This document shows, piece by piece, positions 1 through 11,588 of a DNA stretch of 64,000 bases (positions within the stretch are counted from its first letter, which is position 1; each line of letters starts with the position of its first letter). The position numbers were made by a program, and so were the translations under genes. Source of the stretch: Gloeopeniophorella convolvens (lineage: Eukaryota; Basidiomycota; Agaricomycetes; Russulales). The stretch lies in contig WTXD01000003.1 in NCBI GenBank assembly GCA_022496205.1, positions 372,001 through 436,000 on the forward strand, read 5' to 3'. The notes under the pieces were generated by a model. The model worked only from the letters and a program-made list of their open reading frames with translations. It was not told the origin of the DNA and did no database searches.

Positions 1-171
1 TGAAGAGGGCCTGGAATAGAGCAAGCCACCAAGTCGTTTCGGGGTGGTGTCGAGCCCAGCGACGACAGCGTCGCGTGCGAGTGCATTGCGAAGGGATGAT
101 ATCGCAGCCTGCCGCTCCTTGACTCCGTCCGACTTTAATTGCTCAATAAGCGAATTGACAGTCTTGTGCAT
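1..171 (-). CDS. TEL1: TEL1/ATM-like PI3K-related kinase, N-terminal start only
   Basis: Reading leftward from an ATG at 171, the protein begins with a TAN-type motif (LIEQLKSDGVKERQ), then a short helical stretch and, after one apparent missing G near 28-35, a WLALFQALF-like segment. The TAN motif (L-x3-L-K-S-x3-K-E-R) is characteristic of the extreme N-terminus of Tel1/ATM kinases, which signal DNA double-strand breaks and maintain telomeres. The motif sits directly after the start codon, as expected. Only about 57 codons are inside the window; the helical repeats and the kinase domain would lie to the left. The call rests on this one motif and its position. No other family was a better match. 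Confidence 0.6.
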   Translation of the reverse strand, partial: MHKTVNSLIEQLKSDGVKERQAAISSLRNALARDAVVAGLDTTPKRLGGLLYSRPSS

Positions 172-1638
172 GAGGAAACTATGGGTAAAAGGGACAAGAC
201 TCGGACGTTGCTTGGACGCGCCGCCGACTTGAGCGCGTCAATCGCTGGTCAGTCGCGAGGCTGACTCATCTATTGCCTGTATTTGGCCGCGTCGACCGAG
301 CCTAGAAATTTGAATGTCGTCTCTTGACCTGTTGTTTTCACCAACTCGTGCACATGTCTCGTCCCCTCCAACAATCCGAAACGAGTCGGTTTTTGGTGTT
401 CTTATTTTCTCTCTATCACCTTTCTGTGTCTACGCGCAAGGTCGCTTGTGTTCAGTCATTAATGGCCTCTTTCTGCCCGGGCAGTGCTTTACACATCCAC
501 CCTGCTCCGGTTCTGGTGAAGCGCCAAGAGAAACGAAGGCTACCCGTCTAATCAACGGGTGGATTGGTACTTGAGAAGTGAGACTTGTTCTGGTTAGGTC
601 TACTACGGTTTTGTGTTACCACACAGTATGTATATTTTATGTTCGAATTGTTTAATCAGTGTTGTATGCGGGAATATTGAGTCCTATGACAAGGCATGAA
701 TCCCAAGTCCTTCGCACGCCAAACGCAGACCATCCTCGCATATGCTGCGCTGTCGTTTCCGATACTGAAGGTACAGTCGTAGCTATAATCAAAGTACATA
801 AGTTCAGGGCTCAATCCAGTGTCCATTGCTCGATACTCAAACCACACGCGAACGGTCACAACACGTGGATATATTTCGTAAGGTGACTAGGGCGGCCGCT
901 GATGTTGCTCTTAAAGGTCTCATCCGTCATGCATCACGATCTTCGTTCAATCGTGGGCGAAACCCCGAGCCCGGTCTCGACTGGTACGAGATGTAGCTTC
1001 GAAGGACTTGATCTTCTTGCTCTCCAAGTACGTGTCAACAGAGAAAGCTTAAGCTGCGAATGCCATAAGCAACCGCCGGGGCGGGATGACGCATTGGCAG
1101 TGGCCGGGCCAGGCAGTTACTTAGTGCCAGGGTGGCCTGTGAGTGATGAGCGAAGTAAGTCATCGATCCGGGCCAGCCGCGATCACCTGCAATGAAGCGG
1201 CATCGGAATCATCAGGCTACATTGGTAGATTGTCCGAGGACACCCCAGCGCGAGGGCTAGCCAGTGACGCTAGTGCGTTATCTTGATGACCTTGGGGCGA
1301 AGCAGCGCGAGCTTGAAGCATGATGGGGCCGGAGCGATGTGGGAGGTCCTCGGAGGTCTGGAGGGTGTCCGGAGCGGCCGACAGCACTGACTGACGGAAG
1401 GCGCTCTAAGCGCGCTTGGGCAGGCTTCTCTACAGCCGATAGGCGTTTCTGATTGGCTGGCTAGACTAAACGCCCAGCTTTGAGGCTGCAGATCGAGGAG
1501 TTGACGTAATTAACGAGATGTTTGGGGGTTGGGGTTCGCCCCAGGATCGAGCACGAGCAGCGAGCGCGGTAGGCCCTTCTTTACCACTCAAAAACGAAGC
1601 CCTCGTCTTATCCTGTATCTCTTTCCCCTCCCCTAGAC
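172..1638. other. Intergenic region between TEL1 and ACC1
   Basis: About 1.47 kb with only short, unconvincing open frames on either strand. It must hold the divergent promoters of TEL1 (left) and ACC1 (right). The last 50 bases before the ACC1 ATG are pyrimidine-rich (cttatcctgtatctctttcc), typical of a fungal core promoter or 5' leader. I see no tRNA, transposon end or recognisable operator. Confidence 0.5.
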
Positions 1639-4600
1639 ATGGCTGCGTATGACCACTCCAAAGTCGCCCACTTCATCGGTTTGTTCATCCTGTTGTCCGT
1701 ATGCTGGCGCTCACTGACCCCCATTCCATGCGCAGGCGGTAATTCACTCGACAAGGCCCCCGCTGGTCGTGTTCATGACTTCGTCAAAGCCAACGGTGGT
1801 CACACAGTCATCACCAAGGTGGGTGTCACTTACTTTGAGCGTATATGCGGTCGTGCTGATTCTGGTTCAGATCCTCATCGCCAACAATGGTGATTTCGCT
1901 CGTCGATCACGTTCTGTGTAGATGCTGATCTTATCTACTCAGGTATTGCTGCTGTGAAGGAGATTCGGTCCATCAGGCAATGGAGCTACGAGACCTTCGG
2001 CGATGATCGTGCCGTCGAGTTCACGGTCATGGCTACCCCAGAAGATCTCAAGGTCAACGCGGAGTACATCCGGATGGCAGATCGCTATGTGGAAGTCCCC
2101 GGCGGCACCAACAACAACAACTATGCCAACGTCGATCTCATCGTCGACGTAGCCGAGCGCTCCGGTGTGCATGCTGTCTGGGCAGGATGGGGCCATGCAT
2201 CGGAAAACCCTCGCCTCCCCGAGTCTCTCGCTGCTAGCAAAAACAAGGTTGTCTTCATCGGCCCACCTGGCAGCGCTATGCGCAGCTTAGGTGACAAGAT
2301 CTCGAGTACAATCGTCGCGCAGAGCGCAAATGTTCCGACTATGCCGTGGTCTGGGACAGGCATCTCGGACACCGTGCTGTCAGATGCTGGTTTCGTCACC
2401 GTTCCTGATGATGCCTACAATGCAGCATGCGTGACCACCGTCGAGGAAGGTCTGCAAGAGCGGAGCAGATCGGTTGGCCTGTCATGATCAAGGCCAGCGA
2501 AGGTGGTGGAGGGAAAGGAATCCGGAAAGTGGACTCGCCAGAGGGATTCAAAAACGCGTTTGGCGCCGTCATGGGCGAGATCCCAGGTGCGTCTCTGATT
2601 GCACCTTGCCATTCGAGCACAAAGCAAACGATGTGGCACGCAGGTCTCCTATCTTCATCATGAAGCTTGCCGGACAGGCTCGTCACTTGGAGGTGCAACT
2701 TCTAGCGGACCAGTATGGCAATGCCATTTCACTGTTTGGTCGTGACTGCTCGGTTCAGCGGCGGCATCAGAAGATCATCGAGGAGGCACCTGTCACCATT
2801 GCGAATCCCGACAGGTTCGAGGAAATGGAGCGTGCTGCTGTTCGGTTAGCCAAGCTTGTCGGCTATGTTAGCGCAGGCACAGTGGAATGTTCGTATATTC
2901 CGCATCGTAGATGTTCCTCGACTGAGCCTTCTTCTCAGATCTCTACAGCCATGCAGAGGACGTCTTCTACTTCCTCGAGCTTAATCCGCGTCTCCAGGTC
3001 GAGCACCCGACCACGGAGATGGTCTCGGGCGTTAACCTTCCGGCCGCCCAGCTCCTCGTGTCTATGGGTATCCCCCTGCATCGCATCAAGACCATTCGTC
3101 AGCTCTATGGCGTAGCCCCCCATGGCACCTCTGAGATTGACTTTGATATGGTCAAACCCGAGTCAAACCAGCTGCAGCGCAAGCCACGTCCAAAGGGCCA
3201 CGTCGTTGCTGTTCGCATCACCGCCGAGAACCCCGACGCCGGTTTCAAGCCATCTTCTGGCGCGCTCCAGGAGCTCAATTTCCGCTCGAGCACAAACGTC
3301 TGGGGTTACTTCTCCGTCAATAGCGCTGGCGGTCTTCACGAGTACGCCGACTCGCAGTTCGGCCACATCTTCGCGTACGGTCAAGACCGGTCTGAGAGCC
3401 GGAAGAACATGGTCGTCGCACTCAAGGAACTCAGTATTCGCGGTGATTTCCGTACTACTGTCGAATACCTGATCAAATTGCTGGAGCTCCAAGCCTTCGA
3501 GGAGAATACCATCACCACCGGCTGGCTCGATAACCTCATCACCAACAAACTGACCGCTGAGCGTCCTGACACCACGCTCGCTGTCATCTGCGGTGCGGTT
3601 ACCAAAGCGCATTTGGCGTCCGAGGCTTGTTGGTCTGAGTACAAGCGGGTCCTCGACAAGGGCCAAGTTCCTTCCCGCGATGTCCTGAAGACGGTGTTTG
3701 GCGTCGACTTCATCTACGACAACACCCGGTATTCCTTCACGGCCACTCGTTCTTCCCGCACCACCTGGACTCTCTACCTCAATGGTGGACACTCCTCTGT
3801 CGGCGCTCGTCCGCTCGCAGATGGTGGGCTTCTTGTTCTCGTTGGCGACAGGAGCCACTCGGTTTACTGGCGCGAGGAGGTTGGTGCGTTGCGCCTCATG
3901 GTGGACTCGAAGACGTGCCTTGTCGAACAAGAGAACGACCCCACTCAACTGCGTAGCCCTAGCCCCGGCAAGCTTGTTCGTTTTCTGGTCGACAGCGGCG
4001 ATCATATCAACGCTGGCGAAGCGTACGCTGAGATTGAAGTCATGAAGATGTACATGCCCCTTGTGGCTTCCGAGGACGGCATCGTCAACTTCGTCAAGCA
4101 ACCTGGCGTCTCCCTGGAGCCAGGCGACATTCTCGGCATCCTCACTCTCGACGATCCTGCCCGCGTCAAGCACGCCAAGCCTTTCGAAGGGCTTCTTCCC
4201 CCTCTAGGTCCTCTCGGGACCAGCGGCAACAAGCCTCATCATCTGCTGGCTCAGTATGTCGACGTTCTTAACAACATCCTCGAAGGTTTCGACAACCAAG
4301 CAATCATGGCCCCGTCCCTCACAGGCCTCACGGATGTCCTCAAGGATCCGGAGCTCCCGTATTCTGAGGCGTCTAGTATCCTCGCCTCCCTATCTGGTCG
4401 CATGCCCCCGAAGCTCGAAGATCTCGTCCGCAACGCTATCGAGGCCTCGAAATCGAAGGGCCCTACCTCCGAGTTCCCAGCGTCGCGTCTCAAGAAGATC
4501 CTTGATCATTATTTGCAGGACAGCGTACGCCCTCAGGAGCGGTCAATGCTTCGAACGCAGCTCGCCCCCCTGTTCGATGTCGTTGAGCGTTATGTCGGTG

Positions 4601-7600
4601 GTCTCAAGACCCACGAGGTTCACATGCTAGCGAACCTTCTCGCGCGCTACGCTGATACGGAGAAGCTCTTCGGCGGTAGCATTGAAGCTCGCGTGCTCAG
4701 TTTGCGCGATCAGCACAAGGACGAGCTCGACAAAGTTGTCTCGCTAGTCCTCAGCCATATCAAGGCCCAGAGCAAGGCAAAGCTCGTCCTTGCCGTCCTC
4801 GACTATATCAAGAAGGCCGGCCTTCCTGTCTCCAACTCCGATTCTCCACTCTTCGGCGTCGTCCGCGACCTCACCGCGTTGGAGGGACGTTCATCGACCC
4901 AGGTGTCTCTCAAGGCGCGTGAGGTCTTGATCGCCGGCCAGATGCCTTCGTACGAGGAACGCCTAATTCAAATGGAGGCGGTTCTGAGGTCGTCTGTGGG
5001 CAACACCTATTATGGAGAGTCTGGCCTTGGCCAGAATAAGTGAGTTCGATGAGCGCCTCGACTAGGCAATATGCTCATACATCTTCAGGACGCCTGCCGC
5101 TGAAGTCCTGAGGGAGTTGAGCGACTCGAGATACACTGTTTTCGATGTCCTTCCTGCGTTCTTTGCGAATACAGATCCCTGGGTCACACTCGGTGCGTAA
5201 TGACGGTTATCCGGCAGGCTTTTGTGACTGACTGAGTCCCCATAGCTGCCTTCGAGGTCTATGTCCGTCGAGCGTACCGCGCCTACACGCTCCTCTCCAT
5301 CGATTACGAGGAGGGTGATGGCACTGATGACGGCGAAGCTCCAACCATCGTTCTGTGGAGGTTCAACCTTGGCCAGTCTCATTCGCCACCCCAAACTCCT
5401 CGTCTGGACAGGTTTGGGTACGTCGTCTGCGCGCGTGTCCACCTATAGTCATCTCATTGCCCCATCCAGCGAATTGCCTCGTCGTCATGGCTCCGTGAGC
5501 GACTTGACCTACCTCATCAGTCGCAACCAATCGCAGCCCGTCCGGACCGGCGCCATCGCCTCGTTCGCGAACCTCGATGCGCTCTCTCGTGGCTTCGAGC
5601 ATGTCGCAGCAACCCTTCCGGTCTTCGATGAAGCAGAGCACCAGCAGCGCCATGGTCCCAACAGCCAGCCTCCGAACGTTCTTAACCTGGCGCTCCGCGT
5701 TTTCGAAGAGGCGGACGACATGCCGGACGCTGAGTGGGCAGAGAAGATCAACGTCTTCGTGAACAGCCGAAAGCAGACTCTCGCGCAACGAGGCGTTCGC
5801 CGTGTTTCCGTTGTACTCTGCCGCCGTGGACAGTACCCTTGGTACTTCACCCTTCGCGACACCAATGGCATCTGGCAGGAGGAGCAGGCAATCCGTAACA
5901 TCGAGCCCGCCTTGGCGTTCCAGCTCGAGCTCAGTCGCCTTTCCAACTATAACCTGGAGCCGTGCTTCGTCGAGAGCAAGCAGATCCACATTTACCACGG
6001 TGTCGCTCGCGAGAACCAGCTCGACCATCGCTTCTTCATCCGCGCCTTGATCCGCCCTGGCCGCCTTCGGGACAGCATGAACACTGCAGACTACCTCATC
6101 TCGGAGACGGACCGCCGTGTTACCAGCATCCTGGACGCGTTGGAGGTTGTTAGTGTGAAGTACCGCAACTCGGACTGCAACCACATCTTTATGAACTTCG
6201 TTTACCACCTCTCCGTGACCTACGACGACGTCCTGGCTGCCGTGTCGGGCTTCATCGAGCGTCATGGCAAACGTCTGTGGCGGCTCCACGTCACCAGCTC
6301 AGAGCTCCGCATCGCTCTGGAGGATAACGAAGGCAACGTGACCCCCATCCGGTGCATCATCGAGAACGTCTCTGGCTTCATCGTCAACTTCCACGGGTAC
6401 CAGGAGATCACCACTGACAAAGGCACCACCATCCTGAAGTCCATCGGCGAAAAGGGTCCTCTCCACTTGCAGCCCGTCAGCCAGGCGTACTCCACGAAAG
6501 AGTCCCTCCAGCCCAAGCGTTACCAGGCCCACCTTATTGGCACGACCTACGTGTACGACTTCCCGGACCTCTTCTCCAAGGCTCTGCAAAACGTTTGGCT
6601 CAAGGCACGGGCAAACGACTCGTCCTTGGCGCCTCCCAAGTCCTACCTGGAGTCGAAGGAGCTCGTGCTTGACGAGAACGACCAGCTGGCTGAAGTAGAC
6701 CGCGCCCCCGGTAACAACACGTTCGGCATGGTAGCATGGGTGTTCACTCTTCGTACGCCGGAGTACCCCAACGGTCGTAGCGTTGTGGTCGTGGCCAACG
6801 ACATCACGTACAAGATTGGCTCTTTCGGTCCCACAGAAGATCAGTTCTTCTACCTAGTCACGAAGTACGCTCGCGCGCGGGGCTTGCCTCGTATCTACCT
6901 CTCGGCCAACTCCGGCGCTCGCATTGGCCTCGGCGAGGAAGCGCTCAACTTGTTCTCCACAGCGTGGGTCAACAAGGATCAGCCAGAGAAGGGCTTCAAC
7001 TATCTCTATCTCACTCAGGAGAACTACCTGAAGCTCCAGGAGAAGGGCGCTGGTGCAGTCCGCACGGAGGAGATCGAGGAGGACGGCGAGCGTCGCCACA
7101 AGATCACTGACATCATTGGCCTGCAGGACGGCCTTGGTGTCGAGTCGCTGAAGGGCTCCGGCCTCATTGCTGGCGAGACTTCCCGCGCGTACGACGACAT
7201 TTTCACCATCACTCTCGTCACTGCTCGTTCCGTCGGCATTGGCGCGTACCTTGTGCGCCTTGGCGAGCGCGCCGTCCAAGTCGAAGGCCAACCCATCATC
7301 CTCACCGGTGCTCCCGCCCTCAACAAGGTCCTTGGACGCGAAGTCTACACGTCCAACTTGCAGCTCGGCGGCACTCAGATCATGTTCAAGAACGGTGTTT
7401 CTCACCTCACTGCCAGCAGCGACCTGGAGGGAGCGATGCACATCCTCGAGTGGTTGTCATACGTGCCCGCAGTCAAAGGCGCTATGTTGCCCGTCCGCGA
7501 CTCTGTCGACACGTGGGATCGTGAGATTGGCTACACCCCGACGAAGAGCCCCTACGACCCCCGCTGGTTCATCGAGGGCAAGAATGACGAGGTCACGAAC

Positions 7601-8861
7601 GAATGGCTCAGCGGCTTCTTCGACAAGGGCTCGTTCCAGGAGACCCTCAGCGGTTGGGCGCAGACTGTTGTTGTCGGCCGCGCTCGCCTTGGCGGCATTC
7701 CGATGGGTGTCATCGCTGTCGAGACTCGTACCGTCGAGCGCGTCGTGCCCGCGGACCCTGCCAACCCGCCTCATTCGAACAGCGCATCATGGAAGCCGGT
7801 CAAGTGTGGTACCCTAACTCAGCGTACAAGACTGCCCAGGCATCTTCGACTTTAACCGCGAAGGCCTGCCTCTCATCGTATTCGCCAACTGGCGCGGCTT
7901 CTCCGGCGGTCAGCAGGACATGTACGACGAGGTGCTTAAGCAGGGCTCCAAGATCGTTGATGGCCTCTCCGCGTACAAGCAACCCGTGTTCGTGTACATC
8001 GTACCGAACGGCGAGCTTCGTGGTGGCGCATGGGTCGTGCTCGATCCCTCGATCAACGCGGAGGGCCAGATGGAGATGTACGCCGACGTCGAGGCACGCG
8101 CTGGTGTGTGGAGGCGGAGGGTATCGTTGAGATCAAGATGCGTCGGGACAAGATTGTCGGGTTGATGGAGCGTATGGACCCGCAGTACGCCTGCTCAAGG
8201 GGGACAGCAAGGATCCGTCGAAGTCACCTGAGGAGCGTGCGGCGGCGGCTGAGCAGCTGGAGAAGCGCGAAGCACACCTCCAGCCCACATACAAGCAGAT
8301 CGCGCTCTTGTATGCTGATCTTCACGAGTGAGTGATTGGTCTTATCACCTCCTTCAGCTCGCTCAATACTCCCCGTAGTCGTTCTGGTCGCATGGAAGCG
8401 AAGGGTTGCGCCAAACCCGCTGTGTGGAAGGAAGCACGTCGCTTCTTCTACTGGGCAACGCGTGCCCGCCTGGCTCGTTCGAACGCGCTCGCGCAGCTCG
8501 CCGATGCCGGCCCCAGCCAGTCCGCGAGTTCCGCGAGCAACTACTCAACGATATCGCTGGCCTCGACGCGAAGGCTGATCACCGGGCGGTCGTCCAGGCG
8601 CTCGAATCCTTGATCTCTCGTCGGCAGTCGCGCAGTTGAAGAGCGAGCATCTCGCGCAGCAGCTGCTTGGTGACCGCAAGTCCTTGATTGACGGCTTTGT
8701 CCGCCTTGTGGATGGCTTGACTGTGGACGAGAAAACTGCGGTGCTCGCTGCACTTCAAAGCACGAACGCCTCCCCTGGTCCGTCGAGCCCTACGCGTTTG
8801 AGTATGACGTTGCTGATAGCTGCGTTGCATTTTAGGTCCTCCTTCGTACAGCACTGCGTGA
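1639..8861 (+). CDS. ACC1: Acetyl-CoA carboxylase, multi-exon
   Basis: ATP-dependent carboxylation of acetyl-CoA to malonyl-CoA, the committed step of fatty-acid synthesis, in the cytosol. Exons begin at 1639 ([14 protein letters not shown]), 1736, 1871 and 1943. The biotin carboxylase domain runs from about 1871 to 3500, with the ATP-grasp glycine loop EGGGGKGIR near 2495-2525 and NPRLQVEHP near 2985-3010. The biotin attachment site EVMKM lies at 4036-4050, with the lysine codon at 4045-4047. The eukaryote-specific central domain follows, then the carboxyltransferase from about 6700 to 8500. Introns seen: 1679-1735, 1819-1870, 1890-1942, about 2590-2643, 2889-2938, near 5042-5090, 5190-5250, 5417-5468, 8329-8379 and 8778-8835. 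The frame ends at TGA 8859-8861. At least eight one-base losses interrupt it (near 2460, 2644, 7771, 7841, 8107, 8191, 8522 and 8612). Restoring one base at each recovers the family sequence, and the gene is essential in fungi, so assembly error is more likely than decay. Confidence 0.95.
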
Positions 8862-9284
8862 CCGATGATCGTTGTTCCGAGTTCTCATGATGCCTCCCAG
8901 TACCCACATTGTAGCAATACCCATAGATCATGTTGTTCCGTCGTAGACCTATCGCACATACGCCTCTCTTTTCCCTTATGTTTTCGCCCATGCATTAATA
9001 TATCAGACCTTTCTCTCACCGACATAGCCATGCTGTGGAGCTGCCTGAGCGACTGAAACGGCCGCGCTGGGGAACCGGCGGCCCCTACGGGGCCGGATTG
9101 TGGGCGGGCCGGGGGAAGCCGGGATGAGAAGAGACGGGGTTCGAGTTTTGAGACGGGCGGGACGAGCGCGTGGGCACTTGCTCTCTCTCACCCTACTTGG
9201 TCACCCTACACCCCGCCGGATTGCTCTCCTAGCCCCACACCACCTCTCCGTCCCCCCAGCCCGCCCAGCTGAAACGCGCACACG
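8862..9284. other. Intergenic region ACC1-SDS3
   Basis: About 420 bp holding the ACC1 3' end and the promoter of the next gene, which points the same way. A short inverted GC-rich run (ggcggcccctacggggcc, near 9077-9096) could form a hairpin. No convincing coding sequence is seen. Confidence 0.4.
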
Positions 9285-10473
9285 ATGCCCCCACAACCAG
9301 GCGTCTTCCCACTTCCGTATGCCTCCACTCACAAGGCCCGAGCGAACCCCACAGACATCCTAAATGGCACCTCGGACATGGTTATGGGATATCCGCTGCC
9401 ACCTCACCATACCGTGCATCATACATCTTCTGCCTTGATTGCAGGACCCAGCTCCCGACTGCACGGTGCGCGCGCGTCACACCCGCGCTTTACTACCGCA
9501 GTGTGCTTATTCTTCACGTCATAGGCGCCAACCTCGATGATGGAAAGAAGGACCGGAGGAGGAAGGAGATTGTGGGACGTTTGGGAAAGGAAATGAACGA
9601 TCGGCGCGACGAGTATGTGGCTTGCTTGTCCTTGCCCAGCCCGCGCGTGCTCACCGGCCTGTGGCGTTCGCGTCCACAGTGGGCGCCAATACGCCGAAGC
9701 GATATCTGCCCTGCATAGCATGGCCGTGCAGCTCACCAAACGCCCCGAGACGCTTCCTGCGTACTCACTACGCCTATATCCGCTCTCCATTGAGCGCTCT
9801 GCACTGCTCGCCCAGCTGGCCGTGGAGGAGCGGAATTCCCTAGAAAGCGCGGAAGCGGCGTATGAGCTCGAGCGCGAGCGCGTCGAGGAAGAGTGGAAGC
9901 GCGGTCGCGATAGGATCCGCGAGCGATTACTAGAAGGTATCGAAGAGCGGCGGCGGAGAGCACGCGACGAGAAGGACGGGGAGGGCACCGTTAGTGGTGG
10001 GTCCACTTTTCTCTCAACCCGCGTCGCGTGCTTGACTTCTTGCCCCAGACGCAACCCTCGATTCTCAGTCCCGCCCACATATCACACGCAAACTGCGCAA
10101 CAAACTCGGCACATCGCCACCGCCGACACCCCTTGCGTCCCACCCCAACGGCGCCGCGAACGGCACGGGCCTTACGACGACCGGTCCCGTCACGAATCCG
10201 CACTCGCTCGCTGTCGACGAGCTGCCGTCACCGTTCCCACTACCGCTCACCGCGACGCCCGTCCCGAGCGTCGCGGCGGGAAATAATGGCGGTAACGGTG
10301 GGCGACGGCGCGCGAAAGGCGGCGGCTTCCAGGTCCAGGCGATTGGCGGGCTGGGCAAGAGCGGGGCCAGCCTCGCAGGTTGCAAGGAAAGCGAGATCGA
10401 GAGCGATCTAGGCGAGATCAGGAGAGGCAACAAGCGACGGAGAGGCGCGGCGGGTGGGGGTGCGAAGCCATGA
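9285..10473 (+). CDS. SDS3: Sds3/Dep1/BRMS1-family subunit of an Rpd3L-type histone deacetylase complex
   Basis: Sds3-like proteins scaffold the Sin3-Rpd3L histone deacetylase complex in the nucleus. The frame starts MPPQPGVFPLPYAST at 9285 and probably splices out 9465-9526, 9613-9679 and 9997-10048. The second coding block has a KKDRRRKEIVGRLGK segment and then a long charged helix (ERNSLESAEAAYELE, then ERVEEEWKRGRDRIRE), the coiled coil expected of the Sds3 domain. After the last intron comes the conserved LDSQSRPHITRKLRNK block, then a Pro/Thr-rich linker and a basic C-terminal tail (RRGNKRRRG) before TGA at 10471-10473. The 5' exon boundary is the least certain part. Dep1 or a BRMS1-like protein are the alternatives within the same family. 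Confidence 0.8.
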
Positions 10474-10828
10474 CCATGGACGACGGTGTCTATCCGTATC
10501 TCACTTCTGTAGATTCCCTGTTATTATTATCCGGTTGTCGCTTACTCGACTTTGTTTTCGTCGCTGTGCAGAACAATAACTTATCATTGTCTCATGAATA
10601 GTCTAATGAAGGCATATCTTATTGTGGGGATCGCTGTGCTAAGAAGAGATGGAGGCACTTCTGAGCCACGACTTCGACATCAGACACCTTGATGATGCGC
10701 CCGTCCTGGAGGCTGCGGTAGAATGTAGCGTATATCTCGTCTCCTGCGAGGTGTTGGGGCTCGTAGCTATGGTGGCCGTTCTCGTCTCCTCCACACAGCC
10801 AGGAGCCTTGGGGTGGGGCTAACAAGAG
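10474..10828. other. Intergenic region between SDS3 and the Fic gene (convergent)
   Basis: About 355 bp between two converging genes. It contains a 68-codon minus-strand open frame (10619-10825) that starts just past the stop of the Fic gene. I could not relate that frame to any family, and it is more likely 3' untranslated sequence. Confidence 0.4.
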
Positions 10829-11555
10829 TCAGGCTGAGTCTGGAGAAGGGTCGTCGGAGGCAATGCCTGCCAGGCCAGCGACGTCCAATTGTCCGGCGGC
10901 ACAGTTTATGTGGCGCTCGGCAATTGTGGCTACGCTTTCGAGCGCCTCGCCATCCTTTGCAGTATCACCTAGCGCTGTGATACCCATGGCTCGCTTGTAT
11001 TCGTTTACGACGAAGAAAGCTGCACGATGGGGGCATTTGGGACGAGCTGCCACTTGTCAGTGGACTTGCGGCGCACCAGTCCGTTTGTTCCCGTCTTGAA
11101 AGGGATGCCCTGCGGATATTGAACATTAGCGATACTCAGCGTGAGGCCCCCAATCAGTGAGACTCACCTTTGATGATTCCATATGACAATGTAGCCGCGA
11201 GATACGGGGCAGGTCGATGAGGCTCGTAGACCGAGACCTGCACCGGTCTGTTCAGAGCCGACTCCAGCTCGTTCGGCTTGACGACAATAGACTGGGCGGG
11301 GTACACGATCTGGGCATTGATTCGCTTTGTATATTCAGCTGTGAAGAACCGAGACAGGCGACCTGCATGCACCGACATGGCGCGTTCGAAGCGGCTCGGA
11401 GACAGACGCGGCAAACCGCAGAGAGCGCCGGGCGAGGCCGGGCGCGTCCCAAAACGGTGTTGCGAGATTTCAGGCTCAAGCGCCCACGTGCGTGGGATTC
11501 GGATATTCAGGCAAGACGGCCTCGAATCCGCAGATAACTTCACTTCAACAGCCAT
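10829..11555 (-). CDS. Doc-like Fic-domain protein, apparently intact catalytic motif
   Basis: The Fic core is HPFQDGNKRTAF, read across two introns (about 11102-11166 and 11037-11087 on the plus scale). This matches the family motif HxFx(D/E)GN(K/G)Rx. Upstream is an ELESALNRP block like that of bacterial Doc proteins, and downstream a helix AFFVVNEYKRAMG and a C-terminal helix with AERHINCAA. Stop codon is at 10829-10831. Fic enzymes transfer AMP or another phosphate-containing group to target proteins; bacterial Doc is the toxin of a toxin-antitoxin pair. The substrate here is unknown, and no antitoxin-like helix is obvious beside it. The conserved part starts after an intron acceptor near 11345 (AEYTKRINAQ). 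The first exon is uncertain; the ATG at 11555 is one candidate. It lies head to head with the HD gene, with about 33 bp between the putative starts. Confidence 0.75.
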
Positions 11556-11588
11556 CAGTTAGCCCTAGCTCAACTCGCGACACGGACG

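Noticed and set aside
1..900. A possible transposon end at the left edge
   Set aside because: No terminal inverted repeats or transposase motifs; the left 171 bp read as the TEL1 start instead.
3163..4173. A 336-codon open frame opposite ACC1
   Set aside because: It is the antisense shadow of the ACC1 exon in GC-rich DNA and has no motif.
5363..6289. A 308-codon open frame opposite the ACC1 central domain
   Set aside because: Antisense shadow created by codon bias of ACC1.
7771..8612. ACC1 as a pseudogene because of several frame breaks
   Set aside because: Breaks are single-base losses mostly in short runs, the protein is otherwise fully conserved, and the same error pattern occurs in other essential genes.
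10619..10825. A 68-codon minus-strand open frame after the Fic stop
   Set aside because: No motif, no splice link to the Fic gene that improves it, and placed where a 3' untranslated region is expected.
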